A stretch of 64,000 nt of DNA from Litsea cubeba (lineage: Eukaryota; Streptophyta; Magnoliopsida; Laurales; Lauraceae): assembly GCA_012931725.1 (NCBI GenBank), contig CM022944.1, positions 78,240,092 through 78,304,091 on the forward strand, given 5' to 3'. The notes under the pieces are model-generated. The model was not told the DNA's origin. It did no database searches and saw nothing but the letters and a program-made list of their open reading frames with translations. Every line of letters begins with the position of its first letter. The first letter of the stretch is position 1. Positions 45,140-58,200 of the stretch are shown here, in pieces. A program made the translations under genes and the position numbers.

Positions 45140-46198
45140 ACAGGTCCAATTGATCCATGGATATTGATGGAGGGGCCTACTTGTGTTAATGTGGAAGTTT
45201 AGGGTTTTATATGTAATTTATTCCTAAGATTGGAGTTCAATTGCATTTATATAGTGGAGTTATTGTAATTAACTATGGGCCCAGATTGCACATGAGATGT
45301 GGGGTCGCGAGTCCCAGTTGGAGCCAGCTTTTTAAGGAATCCCTAGTGGTCCCCACGCTAGCCCAGTTATTAGAAAGTTTCTAATTCTAGTTGAACTCTA
45401 AAAGGAAGGTTACTATTTCTATTTGAAGTGAGACTTCTAATAGTGGTAATAGTAAGTTACTGATCCTATTTAAAGTGAAACTTCTAATTGTGATATAATT
45501 AAAGTTTCTAATTATAATTGAAGCGAGACTTCTATTTAAATTAGAAAGAAGAGAGTTGCTAATTGTTAAAGAAGTAAGACATCTATTTCAATTAGTAAAA
45601 GAGAAACTTAATAATTTGTATGGAAGTAAGACTTCTAATAGAAATTAGTAAGTGGGGCTTGCAAAAGCTATAAATAGTGGGTAACTATAGGGCTGGACGT
45701 CCATGCATATTCCTTCATTGGGAATCAAGCCCAACATCCCTTTGTACAAGAGTTGCACATGGTCTAGTTCCCTCTTCCCTCTTCTAGTTCTCTTATAGTT
45801 CCTCCTTTGAGTTTTTACTAGCTTTTTTTTGGAGATCCCACCATCTTCTTGAAAAAAAGGAGAATCTAATGCGGGTCATAGCATGGAAGATCAAGAGGTA
45901 TTGGAGACTCCTATTTGATAAGTGAAAGGGTTTCATCATCAAAGAAAGATGCAAATTCTCCATTAGAGCACAGCCGAGCTCCAAAGGTATAATCTACTTC
46001 CTTGTATGTTGTGGATTTTATTGTGGCCTGTTAGTTGCTGTTTCTATCTTCTAGATAGATCGTTTTACTGTTCATGATGGCTGAGATTGAGGACATGGAT
46101 CCTGGATTGGGTTTTAGAGCCTTATGGATAGTTGATCACTACATCAAGTTGGTCAAAAGTTTTTTAAACCTATCCTAGAGGCCCACCTATTTCCGACA
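45140..46198 (+). mobile_element. Copia LTR C2, right piece
   Basis: Matches 14396-15486, with promoter repeats at 45410-45650, TATA at 45668-45677 and a terminal TTTCCGACA. Sequence between this and 38021 arrived by insertion and deletion. No shared duplication flanks 37930 and 46198, so the ends were reshuffled. Confidence 0.7.
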
Positions 46199-46990
46199 CT
46201 ATGTTTACTGGACTGGCTGATATATGGTGAAAAACTATCAAGGATGGCTACCAAAACATTGAGAACGAGGGTGCTTGGGCCACATTCAAGCAACATTTCA
46301 GCGAGAAATATGTTCCAGCTCATATTAAAAAGCAGAAAGCAGCAGAGTTCCAACTACTCAAGCAAGAGGACATGACAGTCCTTGAGTATCTTACAAAGTT
46401 TGAGAAGTTGTCTCGTTATGCACCAGTGCTCATTGATACAGAAGAAAAAAAAATCACCAAGTTTATGGATGGACTTAATCCCATCATCTTGAGGGATGCC
46501 TCGGGTGTTGTACCACCCACTGCATTCCAAGAGGCTATCAAAAGAGCTTACAAATTTGAAGATATTAACAATCAAATCCTCAAGGATGCTCAAAGGAAAA
46601 AGGCAGCAGTACCAAGGGCAGAAATCCTATCAAGGCAAGAGGCAGAAACAACATCTAGAAACCTCAGACACCGACTACTTCTATTCATTATGGCAAGAAC
46701 CACCCATCACAAGAATGTTACAGAATTACAAGAGCTTGTTACAAGCGTGGTGGATTTGACCACCTAGTCAAGGACTGCCCGAACATCAGAAATCAAGGCA
46801 ATAGGCCTCCACAGCAGCCCAGGCAAGCACCATAGTAGAATCAACAGGCAGTACAAAATCAGCAAAGGCAGCCTGAGCAACAACCTAGTCAGTAACCACA
46901 GAACGAAAATGTCCATCCACCTCAGCAGCAGAACAGGAATGTGCAGCAAGGAAGGTAGAATCAAAACTGAAGCAGACCATAACAACAAGG
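46199..46990 (+). pseudogene. Tekay-like Gag (G2), truncated 5' end
   Basis: Gag capsid-like sequence from the first base: WATFKQHFSEKYVPAHIKKQK, AEFQLLKQEDMTVLEYLTKFE and LSRYAPVLIDTEEKK. A zinc knuckle at 46737-46778 reads CYKRGGFDHLVKDC: one cysteine of the CCHC set is arginine. The frame is broken before it, and a Gln-rich tail follows to 46990. The N-terminus was removed at the junction with copia C2. Confidence 0.8.
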
Positions 46991-47003
46991 CCGCCTAAAT
47001 CAT

Positions 47004-47423
47004 TTGAATCAAGTGGATGCAGACGCAGTAGGCAATGTGGTAGAAGGTAAACTCTTTATCTCTGGAGTAGAAGCTAAAGTGTTGTTTGATCCAGGGTCAA
47101 CACTGTTTGATCCAGGGTCAACACATTCTTTTATATCTCCCGTGTTTGCGAAAATGATTAGTGCATCTGCTAGCAAGTTAGAGTTTATTTTGACTATCAC
47201 AACTTCAGTAGGGAAACAGGTTGTTTGTAACACATATTACCCTAGATGCACAGTTAAAATAGGAGATGTCACCTTCCCTGCATATCTCATTATCTTGGAT
47301 ATGCATGACTTTGATGTCATTTTAGGCATGAATTGGTTAGTGGGACATCATGCCTCAATGGATTGCTTTAGCAAGACCATTACTTTTAGATTGGATGGGA
47401 CATCCCCCGGAGTTGAATTTTAG
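47004..47423 (+). pseudogene. Tekay-like aspartic protease with duplicated active-site loop
   Basis: About 139 residues, open. The catalytic loop LFDPGST occurs twice in tandem because of a 21-bp in-frame duplication at 47084-47125, followed by HSFIS. The rest is a standard chromovirus protease with DFDVILGMNWLVGHHASMDC near the end. D-P-G-S replaces the more usual D-S/T-G, as in the Tat-like protease here. A retropepsin with two loops in a row is unlikely to fold normally. Confidence 0.85.
47084..47125 (+). repeat. 21-bp in-frame tandem duplication in the G2 protease
   Basis: Two adjacent copies of 'gtttgatccagggtcaacac' plus one base; the second differs at its last position. Confidence 0.95.
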
Positions 47424-47539
47424 GGAGAGAAAAGGGTTTCTCCGGCTAGATTTATTTCAGCACTTTCTGCAGCTAAAATGTTGAGAACCGGAGTGAAGGA
47501 TTCACAGCATTTGTTTCCAAGGATGAACAATCACTAGGG

Positions 47540-48190
47540 GTGGAGAGCATCCCGGTAGTGTGCGAGTTTCCAGATGTTTTTCCAAAAGAAATTCCAGGTC
47601 TACCACCAGTAAGAGAAATTGAATTTATAGTAGAATTGATACCGGGGACTGCACTGATCTCCATTGCTCCATACAAGATGGCTCCAGCAGAATTAGGTGA
47701 ACAAAAATTACAGTTGCAAGAGCTATTAGAAAAAGGTTTTATAAGACCAAGTGTTTCACCTTGGGGAGCCCCAGTGTTATTTGTTAAGAAGAAAGATGGA
47801 AGCCTAATGATGTGCATAGACTACAGGAGGTTAAATCAAGTGACGATCAAGAATAAGTATCCTTTGCCAGGGATAGACGAATTATTTGATCATTTGCAAG
47901 GAGCAGAGTTTTTCTCGATGATAGATTTGAGATCCAGATATCATTAGCTGAGGGTCAGAGAATCAGACAAACCAAAGACAGCTTTCCAGACTAGATATGG
48001 GCACTATGAATTTTTGGTGATGCCCTTTGGACTGACTAATGCACCGGCGGTATTTATGGCTCTTATGAACAAGATCTTCACACCTTATTTAGATCAGTTC
48101 ACCGTCGTCTTTATTGATGACATCTGGTGTATTCCAAGTCAAGAGAAGATCATGAGCAACATCTAAGGACTTCCCTCCAGCTTTTGCGAG
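47540..48190 (+). pseudogene. Tekay-like reverse transcriptase (G2)
   Basis: The RT start is clear: [43 protein letters not shown], then [21 protein letters not shown] stop falls at 47946 in the conserved 'YHQLR' area. After it come [27 protein letters not shown] and the catalytic FIDD. The frame shifts right after FIDD (near 48,120). Both breaks inactivate it. The sequence lies in the chromovirus part of Ty3/gypsy. Confidence 0.85.
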
Positions 48191-48202
48191 ATAATCAATT
48201 AT

Positions 48203-49142
48203 ATGCGAAGCTCGGGAAATGGCAAATTATGGGAACAAGTCACTTTTCTAGGCCACATCATCTCCAAAGAAGGACTGGCAGTTGATCCCATAAAAATTGA
48301 AGCAGTTGTCAAGTGGGAAAGGCCAAAGAATGTGATGGAGATCAGAAGTGTTCTGGGTTTGGCAGGCTACTACAGAAGATTTGTACAAGGGTTCTCATTG
48401 ATAGTCAGCACCTTTGACCAAAGGAACCCAAAAGAATGTGTTGTTTGTGTGGTTAGAAAAATGTGAAGCCAGCTTTGAAGAATTGAAGAAGAGATTAACT
48501 CCAGCAACGGTTCTCACCTTACCTTTAGGCAGTGGTGGTTTCATTGTTTGTACCGACGCCTCGAGTGTGGGATTTGGTTGTGTGTTGATGCAGAATGAAA
48601 ATGTCATAGCTTATGGCTCAAGACAGCTGAAGGAACACGAGAAGAAATATGCAACACATGATTTAGAATTGGCAGCAATTGTCTTGGCGTTAAAAATGTG
48701 GAGACACTATTTATACGGAGAAAATTTTGACGTTCATTCGGATCACCGTAGTCTCCAATATTTGTTCTCTAAAAAAAATTTGAACATGAGACAGAGGAGA
48801 TGGATGGAGTACATCAAAGACTACGACTTTCCGATCATCTACCATCCAGGGAAAGTAAACGTAGTAGTGGATGCATTGAGTAGAAAGTCAGTTAATATGT
48901 CCAGTTTGCAAGGATTTTATAACTTTCACCAATTTGAAGACTTGGGAGTGGAATTCCAACCACTAAGGGAAGGAGTTATGTTGGCGAATTTGTCAATGTC
49001 TGAACCTATCTTCAATCAGAAAATCAAAGATAGTCAGATGGAAGATCCAGTCTTAGCCAAAATTGTAGAAGACATTTCAAAACGCCCATATTTTCAAGTC
49101 ATGGATTGTACTTCTGCGACAGGCTATGTGTTCCAAAGATAG
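48203..49142 (+). pseudogene. Tekay-like RNase H (G2)
   Basis: RT thumb sequence VTFLGHIISKEGLAVDPIKIEAV and VLGLAGYYRRFVQGFS leads, after a frame change near 48,420, to the RNase H core: [38 protein letters not shown] and [32 protein letters not shown] closes the domain. The D-E-D acidic residues are present. The RNase H part from 48,414 is open. Confidence 0.85.
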
Positions 49143-50448
49143 ATGATCAGAGAAATGAAATTATGGTGGAAGCTCATAACATGAGGTACTCTATGCACCC
49201 GGAGAGTACGAAGATGTATCACAACTTAAAGAGCAGATTTTGGTGGAACAATATGAAGAGGGAGATAGCAGCCTTCGTATCTAAATGCATGACTTGTCAG
49301 TGGGTGAAGGCAGAACATCCGAAAACCACCAGGTCTTTGTAACCATTGGAAATTCCGGAGTGGAATGGGAGCATTTAGCCATGGATTTTGTCTCGGGAAT
49401 GCCCACTACCAGCAAAGGGAACAATGCAATTTGGGTCATTATGGACCGTTTAACGAAATCTGCACATTTTATTCCATTGAAGACTAGGAAGAAGATGCAT
49501 ATGCTATCTCTAGCAGAAGTTGTCAACCGTCACTGTCAACCAGTCTCCATTACTTCAGATCGAGACAATAGATTTGTTTCGAGATTTTGGAAGACCTTAC
49601 ATGAATCCATGGGAACAAAGCTTTAATTCAGCACGGCATATCACCCGCAAACTGATGGACAGTCGGAGAGGACTATACAGACCGTTGAGGACATGCTTAG
49701 AGCTTGTGTACTCGACTTCAAGAATCAATGGGATGAGAATTTACCTCTCTACAAATTTGCCTACAACAATAGCTACCACTCGAGCATAGGAATGGCTCCT
49801 TTCGAAGCGTTGTATGACAGAAAGTGCAGAACCACAGTGTGTTGGGAAGAAGTCGGAGAATGCAGTTTTCATGGACCTTCAATGGTTGGAGAAACAAGGG
49901 ACAAGGTCAAGCTCATTCATGAACGTCTAAAGAATGGGAGAAGCCAACATAAGATTTATGTGGATGTTCGAAGAAAGGATCTACAATTCCAAGTTAGTGA
50001 TAAGGTATTTTTGAAGGTATCTCCGGTCAGAGGAACATTGAGATTTGGGCAGAAGGGTATGTTATCGAAGAGATTCATTGGACCGTATGAGATCTTGGGC
50101 CGTGTTGATGAATTGGCCTACAAATTGGCTTTACCTCCAGAGCTTTCGGGTGTACACAATGTGTTTCATGTATCGATGTTGAGGAAATATGTTTCAGACC
50201 ATTCACACGTGTTACATCATGAACCTTTGGAAGTTCGACAAGATGCCACCTACATGGAGAAGCCAGCCATAATCATTGATACAAAAGAAAAAGAATTGAG
50301 GAATCAGATAATTCATTGGGTAAAATTTCTTAGGGAGAATCATGGACCGGAGGAGGCCACATGGGAACTACGTGATCAGGTCCAGAAGAAATTCCCTCAA
50401 CTTCTACCAGAGGTTAGTGTTCACTTGGAGGACCAAATGTTGTTTTAA
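49106..50448 (+). pseudogene. Tekay-like integrase with chromodomain-like C-terminus (G2)
   Basis: HHCC zinc site: HNMRYSMHPESTKMY and CMTCQWVK. The DDE core has AMDFVSGMP (D), SDRDNRFVS (D) and DGQSERTIQ (E). There are frame changes near 49,300 and a stop at 49,624 in front of FSTAYHPQTDG. From 49693 a 251-residue open part contains the C-terminal domain, KRFIGPYEILGRVDELAYKL, and the chromodomain-like GPEEATWELRD end seen in Tekay/Del elements. Chromodomain integrases target heterochromatin, which suits this nested region. Ends 11 bp before the 3' LTR. Confidence 0.9.
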
Positions 50449-50458
50449 GGGGTGGAGA
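50447..50458 (+). promoter_or_regulatory. Polypurine tract of G2
   Basis: AAGGGGTGGAGA just before the 3' LTR start TGTCAGACCCC. Confidence 0.85.
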
Positions 50459-50955
50459 TGTCAGACCCCGACCCAGGTTCGGTATATTTAATTAATATTT
50501 TAATTATAATTAGTTTATAAGTGAGTTTAGAGGATGATTAGCTTAATCTTAAGCTAGAATAGACTTTTGAATAGCTTTGGGGATTTTTCAGAGCCGATAG
50601 ATTTAGTTTGACGTGGGCCGGGGCACCCGTGTGTCGCATGTGAAATTGGGGGAAATTGTTCTCATTTTAGAAATTTACAATTTTTATTTCTTTTGAGTCA
50701 TTTCATTGTTATTAACAACTTTCATGTTTTGTCCATTTGCATTTGAGGCTCAGAAATCACGTTTTTTTTTTAAGGGCTAAAACGTCTTTTTACACTAAAT
50801 CTATACCTAAATTTTGAAATTTGTAAAATATGGAAAAAATATACTTTTTGAAAAGTAGATATTTCATTGAACGATTTTGTCTTCTTCGTCGTTTTCATCT
50901 GGGACACACAAGTGCCACTTTTAGCCATTTGAAGATTGGGACCCACTTGCCCATC

Positions 50956-50965
50956 TTATAAAAGG
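50956..50965 (+). promoter_or_regulatory. TATA box of G2 3' LTR
   Basis: TTATAAAAGG with a pyrimidine-rich leader. Confidence 0.65.
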
Positions 50966-51839
50966 AATAGTCTTTCTTCTTCTCCCTCATTTGTTTTTCC
51001 TGCAACTTGAATGAGTCTAAGGTTTTCTTCCTCCAGTAACTTTCTCTCTCTTATTGAACACTCATTACTTGAAGACCAAGTGGAGGATTGATCTCCAAAA
51101 CACCTTCCTCATCCTTCAAGCTTTTCAAGGACACCTTTTTCAAAAGATTTGACCTAGGAGAGACCGCTTTTCCAAGCCCTTCTTCCTTGTTTGAGCTACA
51201 AACGTTAGCTATGGCTTCACTTTCTTTAAATCTTGGTTTTTCAAATCATTTAGAGTGTTTTTCTAATATACGCAAAGAGGTTTCTTGGAGATTTGCAAAA
51301 GATTGATTTTTAGGGCTTTTCTTTAGGTTATTTTGGGGTTTTTGTAGGATTGGAGCTAGAGACCTTTTAGAGGCCATTTTTGAGTGATTTGCTCTTCATC
51401 TTGACTTGAGGCAAGTAAATATTCAGGTAACATGATGATTTTGTTCAATGTTAGAAATTTTATGACATTTCATTCTATGTTTTACTCTCCTTATGATTTA
51501 TGGATTTGTTCATTTAATGTTTTAAGCTATGGTTGTGTTATTTCCCTTAAGATATTGTTTTGTAAGAATCTAAATCTTCATTCTCTATTAATCATCTTGA
51601 TTCAACTCTTTATACTTCAAATCTTTAGTGTCTTATTGAATGAAGAAGATCTTGTTTTTATGTGATTGACTGGGATTAAATGGAAGGTTTAGTGTATGAA
51701 CATTTTTAATGAAGAACTGTAGAGGCAAGGAGAAGCCCAAAGGTGTTTGAAATAATTGTAGAAAAGGAAGGAAGAAAGAAATCACAAAAGGGCTGAAAAA
51801 GTGCAAATTCCGCACTCGACACGGACCCAAACAGAACTG

Positions 51840-51895
51840 GGTCCGCTCGAGCGACCCGGGCGGCCCTGGTTCTGGATGGGGTCCGCTCGAGCGAA
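51840..51895. repeat. Palindrome pair, GCTCGAGC core
   Basis: Two CGCTCGAGCG copies about 40 bp apart, with a 'cccgggcggccc' spacer. A shorter version of the 31461 cluster. Confidence 0.85.
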
Positions 51896-53519
51896 CCTGG
51901 CCCAGTTCTGGGCCCTTTTTAGGGCCTATTTTAAGTATGTTTCGGGGCTTTTCTTCAGGCCTGTTTTAGGCCCTTTTCAGCCCATTCCTTCCCTTTGTTT
52001 TGAGGCCCATAAATCTCCTAATGATGTCTAGAAGCCCATGAATGATTTTGATAAATTGAGATACTTTGAAATGTGTAAATTGAATGGGAAAAATGAGAGA
52101 AAGTCCTGATATGGGATTTTACCCGGGAATTCTTTTATTAGTCTTAAAGGACACTTATTAATCTCAAGTGCTGTGAATTTTCATTGGTGCCAAACTATTA
52201 TTATAATCAACCTTTAGATATTAAGTGTGCATTGAGACTTCCCTTGGTAAGTCAATAATTCATCATACACTATTCCATTTCCAAGTTATCGAAATATGTA
52301 CGTGTATTCTCGTGTAAATTGATTTTATGCAATGGATTGAGTGGTTCTCCACGATTTGAGAAGATCGATAAAACTACTCGTTTGATCGAGTGATATTGTC
52401 CGTTCGCAAAGTGTCCAGAGTAGTTGCTTTATCTATCAAAATGCTTTGAGTGATTTTCAATGTATTGATTTATGTCTTTGTCCGGCTCCACTAAGCTTGG
52501 GATTCTCGTTGGATTGATCACCCGACTTAGAATCCTTATAATTTATTGCCAATTGCAGATTGGACCCTAATGAGTGATTGTTTCCGGCCATGGCAACGGT
52601 TAGATCTTTCCTTCCATTTTATATGGTTTGGAATTGATCGACTACTCTCATTGCTTCGGTAATGAAGTACGTATTGATTAGTACTTTTATAGTACGTTAT
52701 CGAGTGAGTGCTCTTGTTACCTTGGTAATAGGAGAATATAGCATATGTGATTGCCAAGTTTTTTCTCAAATATTATTAATTTATCCGAATGTTACTGTTT
52801 TACTCAATTGTTATCGTCTATTCGAATCTTTATACTTTTTGAATTATTTAATGTTTCATTAATGTCTCTATTTCCTTACTACTATTGTTTAGGATTTCAA
52901 ATGTGTTTACAATCTTTTATAATGTTTTATAAATCCTATCATCTTCTTGTATGTCTTATTTGCTTGCCAGGCCGTCGTGTCTGACCTTCTTTGTTTGGTG
53001 CCAGATCTTTACCCCTCGGCACTTGAGATGCAATATGAGGAGGAACCCGTAGCTCTGATCGAACGTGAGTGGCAGCCTGATGATGTTGTTTAAGCATCGG
53101 GTTGAATCTTGAGCTAGAATCACATCTTGGGTCGATATTTTCTTGGGAACTTGTTATAGCCATTGTTGGCTTGTTTTTGGGAATTGTAAATGGTAATTTG
53201 GACTACTTGCACTAACTTGCACTTCAATTGCTCTAAACTTGAACTAACTTTGGGGCCTATCTATGATATATTTCTCTTTTTGATACTAGTCTTGAATGTC
53301 CATTTTATTTATATGTTTGGAATTATAGGTTTGCTACAATGCTTCCTCGAAATTTATTCATTGAATGTGATTGCTATGTATTACTGGATCGACTTTGAGG
53401 ATCCTTATCGCGGAAACTTGTGGAAAACTAGCATGTGCAGGCGGAATTTTTTGGCTTACCAATCCACGGCCCCGGATTAAGGACTTATTTATTTGGGATC
53501 TCGGTCCGGGGGCGTGACA

Positions 53520-55265
53520 GACAAGTCTAAAAGACCTTAACAAAGTCATGATGATGATGGGGTTTCTTGTTCAATATAGTTCCACATAGTTCTTTAAAAA
53601 GAATCCAATAAAATTGTAACTCGGTCAGCTTCTCGGTCACCTGTCGGTTAGCCGAAATGGGTATGTCGGCTAGTCTGCAGCTGACCAATGTCCGACCGTT
53701 TGATTCACATCAGAAGATACACAGCTCTTTGGAAATGGAACCAAACTGACTTTGGTTGGCTGTCGGTTAGCCGAGGTGTGTAGTTCGGTTAGCCGATAGC
53801 TGACCGACAGATCTCCTGATAGAATGTAGGTCTCAGGAAAAGGAACCGACAATGTTCGGTTAGCTGTCGGTTAATCAAAATAGGTAATTCGGTCAGCCGA
53901 CAGCTGACCGAAAGCTAACCGACCATGCACGGACAGTTCAGTTTCAAGTAAGATATTTTATTTTTTTTCTTCCCTTCTTCTCATACATTCTGAGCACCCT
54001 TTTTACACATTTTTTAGGGTCTCAAAAACTTCATTCAAACCCCATTCAATCCTCCATCAAACATTCCACAAATCACTTCATTTCATCACATTCCATCAAT
54101 AGAGAGAAAATCCATCCTTCATCCAAAATTCCATATACAAAATGCAAGATTAACACAAATCAATATAACATTTCCAAGAGGTTAATAAGTAAGAAAAATA
54201 CATTAGTGAGTGTATTTCAAAGTCAATAAAAGACATGACATAAAACAAGGTTAAGCAAATCAAACCATTAATGAAAAATTAAGAATTTGCATAAATATGA
54301 TTTAGCATCAAAGAAATCATTTCATCCACTTGCCTTGGGTCCAAAGCTAAACAAATCCAAGCTCGAATCACTCTCCAAGCCACAAATCACCAATCTAAAC
54401 AAAAACCCCCAAATACAAGCCCTAAAATCATCAAAACCAAGAAATAGAAAGAGAGAGTTTCCAATAATAGAGATGGAGACTCTCTAGGGCTATGCAAACA
54501 CAAATCTATAAGTTTTAGAAAGATTACATACTTGGAAGTTCTTCAAACAAACAAGGAGAGCTCAAAGGAAAAAATGGTGTCCAAGGAATACTCTTAAGAT
54601 AAGGAAGATGATTATGGAGTCCATTCTTTGACTTGCAAGAGTTTGGTGGTTGTTGATGAGGAAGAGAGCACGAAAAAGGAGGAGGAAACTAGGGCTATTG
54701 GAGTTCTTCTTCTTCAACAATAATTAGGGCAAGAAGAGAGAAATAAGGGAGAAGGGTTCCCTTATATAGCAAAAGGAGGATGGGTCCCACAACTTAAAGT
54801 TCTTGTCGGGCTAAAATTATGGATTTTGGGACCTCAAATGATTTCGACGAAGAAGGCAAAGTTGATAGGCAAAATTTCTAGTTTCCAAAAAGTATATGTT
54901 TTGTGGGTATTGGTGATATTGGAAATTGTGTCCATATTTTGGGTAAAAAGACTATTTTGCCCTCAAATTGAGAAATGTCGAGTTTAGGGGTCTCGAATGG
55001 GGACGATGTCAACATGAAAGTTGTAGGGATTAAGAAGAAGAGTAAAACGAGATTAAAATATGAATTTAAGAAAACCATGAATAAACCCCCAAGCTCACGA
55101 AAAATTGTAATAAGAACCCCAAAAGGGTCCCACCAATTCCAAAGGCTCTCAAAATTTTCCAAAGCTATTCTAATCCCAAACTTAATCAAAATCCGCTAAA
55201 CACACTTAGAGATAAAAAAAATAACTTAATTAACACTATTCGAAGTCTCTCGGGTCGAGGTCTTA
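53520..55265 (-). mobile_element. Older T-family LTR, promoter side
   Basis: Runs from 'gacaagtctaaaagacc' through a GGTTAACC/GGCTAGCC palindrome cluster to the family start (GGTCGAGGTCTTA at the right). Its last two bases (CA) are at 58750-58751, after a later solo LTR. The 103-residue minus frame at 54878-55189 lies in U3 and is not conserved in the sisters. Confidence 0.75.
53625..53930. repeat. Palindrome cluster, GGTTAACC / GGTTAGCC type
   Basis: At least eight copies, mostly decayed, such as TCGGTTAGCCGA and TCGGCTAG, paired with 'agctgaccga'. Confidence 0.75.
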
Positions 55266-58200
55266 TGTCACGCCCCCAAACCCGAGGAGCGTGAATTTGG
55301 GAGTTAAGTGATGATTATGTTTCTCCTAAGATCCGCGTGTGTGAGGATAAGACGTTTCAACACACTCTGAATATTTTTGCGAAAGCTTTCATGGCGTTGC
55401 CGAAGTCTGTGGCCATTGGATTCCGTGTCGCACTCAACCTCTAGCATATAGCTATCATATCAATGAACATATTAGACTGGAACAAACCATCGTAACAAAA
55501 TACAGAGCTGACAGTAACTGGATATTACATTCCCATATATAATCAAGTTACAAATAACAATGTGTGTTAATTACAATCTCGAGAAAAGGGCTAATAAAAG
55601 CCAGACAATAACAAGCTAAATAAACACTACCCCACATATGACGTGACTCAGTTGTCAAACTCAATGTCTATGTGACATAGCCGACAAACTACCTGCAACT
55701 CATGGTTCCACAACCAACACAAGCACTCATCTCGGGCGAAGAAGTCTGAACCTAAGTACCAAAGTAGTGGGTCAGACACGACGGTCTGGCAGGTGGGTGA
55801 AAAGATATGAACAATATATTGAAAAATAAAACATATGATAAATCATGCTATTTGATCAAAAGTCGTACATAATTAAAATGTATAGAAATTCGTGAACATC
55901 TGACAAAATCCTATGTTCAGATAAAACGGATATAAAACATGAATATTTGACAAGACATGTATTCCTTTAAAGCATGTATAAAACATGAATATCTAGCAAA
56001 TTGAGGATTCATTAAAGCATGCATGAAGTATGTATATTTAAAACAGTAAGGGTATCAAGGATCGGGAACTGTCAAGATGGCAACCACACAAAGCTAAATC
56101 TTCTCTCACTAAAGTGATGAGAGCACATACCCTACATGACCATTGACCTCGGTTACACAAGGTGAGGAGGGACAATGATAAAATAATATAATATACATAT
56201 ATATACTCTGCGGGACCACGGTAGCGAACCGGGTAAAAACTCTGTGGATTCCAGACTGCAGCTGACTAACAGGAGGGGAAGGATCTCCAAGTCAGTGGAT
56301 CAAAACGACAAGGTTGTCCAAGCTTAGTGGTGTCCGACTCATAGGTCAAATGAAGGAAGACAAAACAAATGCATAATAACAGAAAAGGGTGCCCATAGGC
56401 ACAATTGCACATTCATATCGGATCGAGCATGTACGGGTTAGGAAAAGCTAAACACATTTTCCTATACTTTCGGGGCAAGTTCAAGTCATAAGATATGATG
56501 TTTGAAAAGCACAAATAAGATTCGGGTCAAGATGCTCATCAGCATAAGACATCATATTAGGTCACAAAATAACAATTATGCTAAAAACCATATCTGGGGC
56601 AAGACTAGTTACCAGGCATGAAACTTGAAATGTACAAGTGAAATCCGGTAAAATTAGGTACAAATGGATTCTATAAATCTCCGGGCCAAGTGTTGAAGGT
56701 CCAAGATTTAAATCAATGTGTATAGGGTTCCGTATGTTAGGTTTGATTACTCTTTAAGAATTAAAAACATTCCGGGACCTTACATACATTGACAAATCTA
56801 AGGATCTTAACAAATCATAATAAAGGGATTTCTTCTTCAATATAGTTCCACAAGCTCTTCAAAAGAAATCCATCAGGATTGAAATTTCGGTCAACCCTCG
56901 GTTGGCTTGTCGGTTAACCGACAGGGTCATGTCGGTCGACCGACAAGCTGACCGACGGCTAGCCGAGTCCAGAAATGGGGAGAAAACTAGCTCTCGAGAA
57001 TTGGAACCGAGGGGTGTCGGCTCACGTGTCGGTTGACCGACACTATAGAATCAGAAATTTGATAGAAAATGCAGCTCTCTACAATTGGAGCTGAGAGGCT
57101 GTCGACTCACTGTCGGTTGGATGTCGGTCAGCCGACAAGCTGATCGACAGCTTCGGACACTGCATTCCTGAAGCTATTCTCAGTCCCTTCTTTCTCTAAG
57201 CTCTCTACATTTTCAAGGGTTAGATCCCTGTAACAAAATGGGCTAAAAGTTCCTCCATTTCCTTAATCAAAACCTCTAATTCATAACTACAATGCCACCA
57301 TTCCACCTCTTCCACTCTTCCATCAAATCATCAATAAAAATGGATCCAACCTCTTCATCCCATTCACATTTAACCAAAGAAATCCATTGCATGAAATAAG
57401 TCAAGACTTAATATAAATGAGATGTCATTTTCAAGAAAGCAATATATTAACAAGATACACTAATGAGTGTATTTCAAATCTTAATAAAAGCATGTCATGA
57501 GGTAAAGCTTAAGTTATGAAGATCATTAATAAAAGCTAACATTTTTATAAAACATGATCAATGAAAATAAATCATTTCATCCACTTGCCTTGGGTCCAAG
57601 CTAATGCAAATCAACCTCTAATCACACTCCAAGCCAAGAAATCACAACCTATGCAAAAACCCCCAAAAACAAGCCCTAAAATGTCAAAACCAAGAAATAA
57701 AAAGAGAAAGCTTTCAATAATGGAGATGGAGAGTCTCAAGGGCTAGGAAAACACATATTTAGATGAAGGAAGAGATTGCTTACATGGAAGGTCTTCAAAT
57801 GCACAAAGTTAGCTCAAAGAGGATCCTAAGATGGCTGGTTTTCTCTTCAAATGGCATCAAGATGAAGCTCTCATGGTGAAGAAGAAGATGGTGGAGTCCC
57901 TTTCTCCATTTGGGCAAGATTTGGAAAGGGTTGGAGATGAAGAAGCAAGAAGAAGAACAAGAAATGGGAAAAAGCTCTCAAAGGAGCTGAAACTCCTCCC
58001 TTGCTGCTGGGACGGTTTTGGGGAAGAAGGGAGGGCGGTGGTACTATATATATAATGGGCGGGTGTGGGCCCCACCACACTTAGAAATACTTAAAACTTG
58101 CAATGAAGATTAGAGGGCTTTTTAGACCTCGGATCAAGAAACTTAAAACATGAAAAGTGTCTGACACAAAATTATCATTCCAACAAGGTTAATATTGAAT

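Larger units (their letters stand above)
50459..53519 (+). repeat. 3' LTR of the Tekay-like element G2
   Basis: 3061 bp, starts TGTCAGACCCCGACCC and ends GGGGGCGTGACA. Contains TATA (50956-50965) and GCTCGAGC palindromes. It is inserted in a minus-strand T LTR, whose homology resumes at 53520 (GACAA). The 5' LTR of this element is not in the window. Confidence 0.85.
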
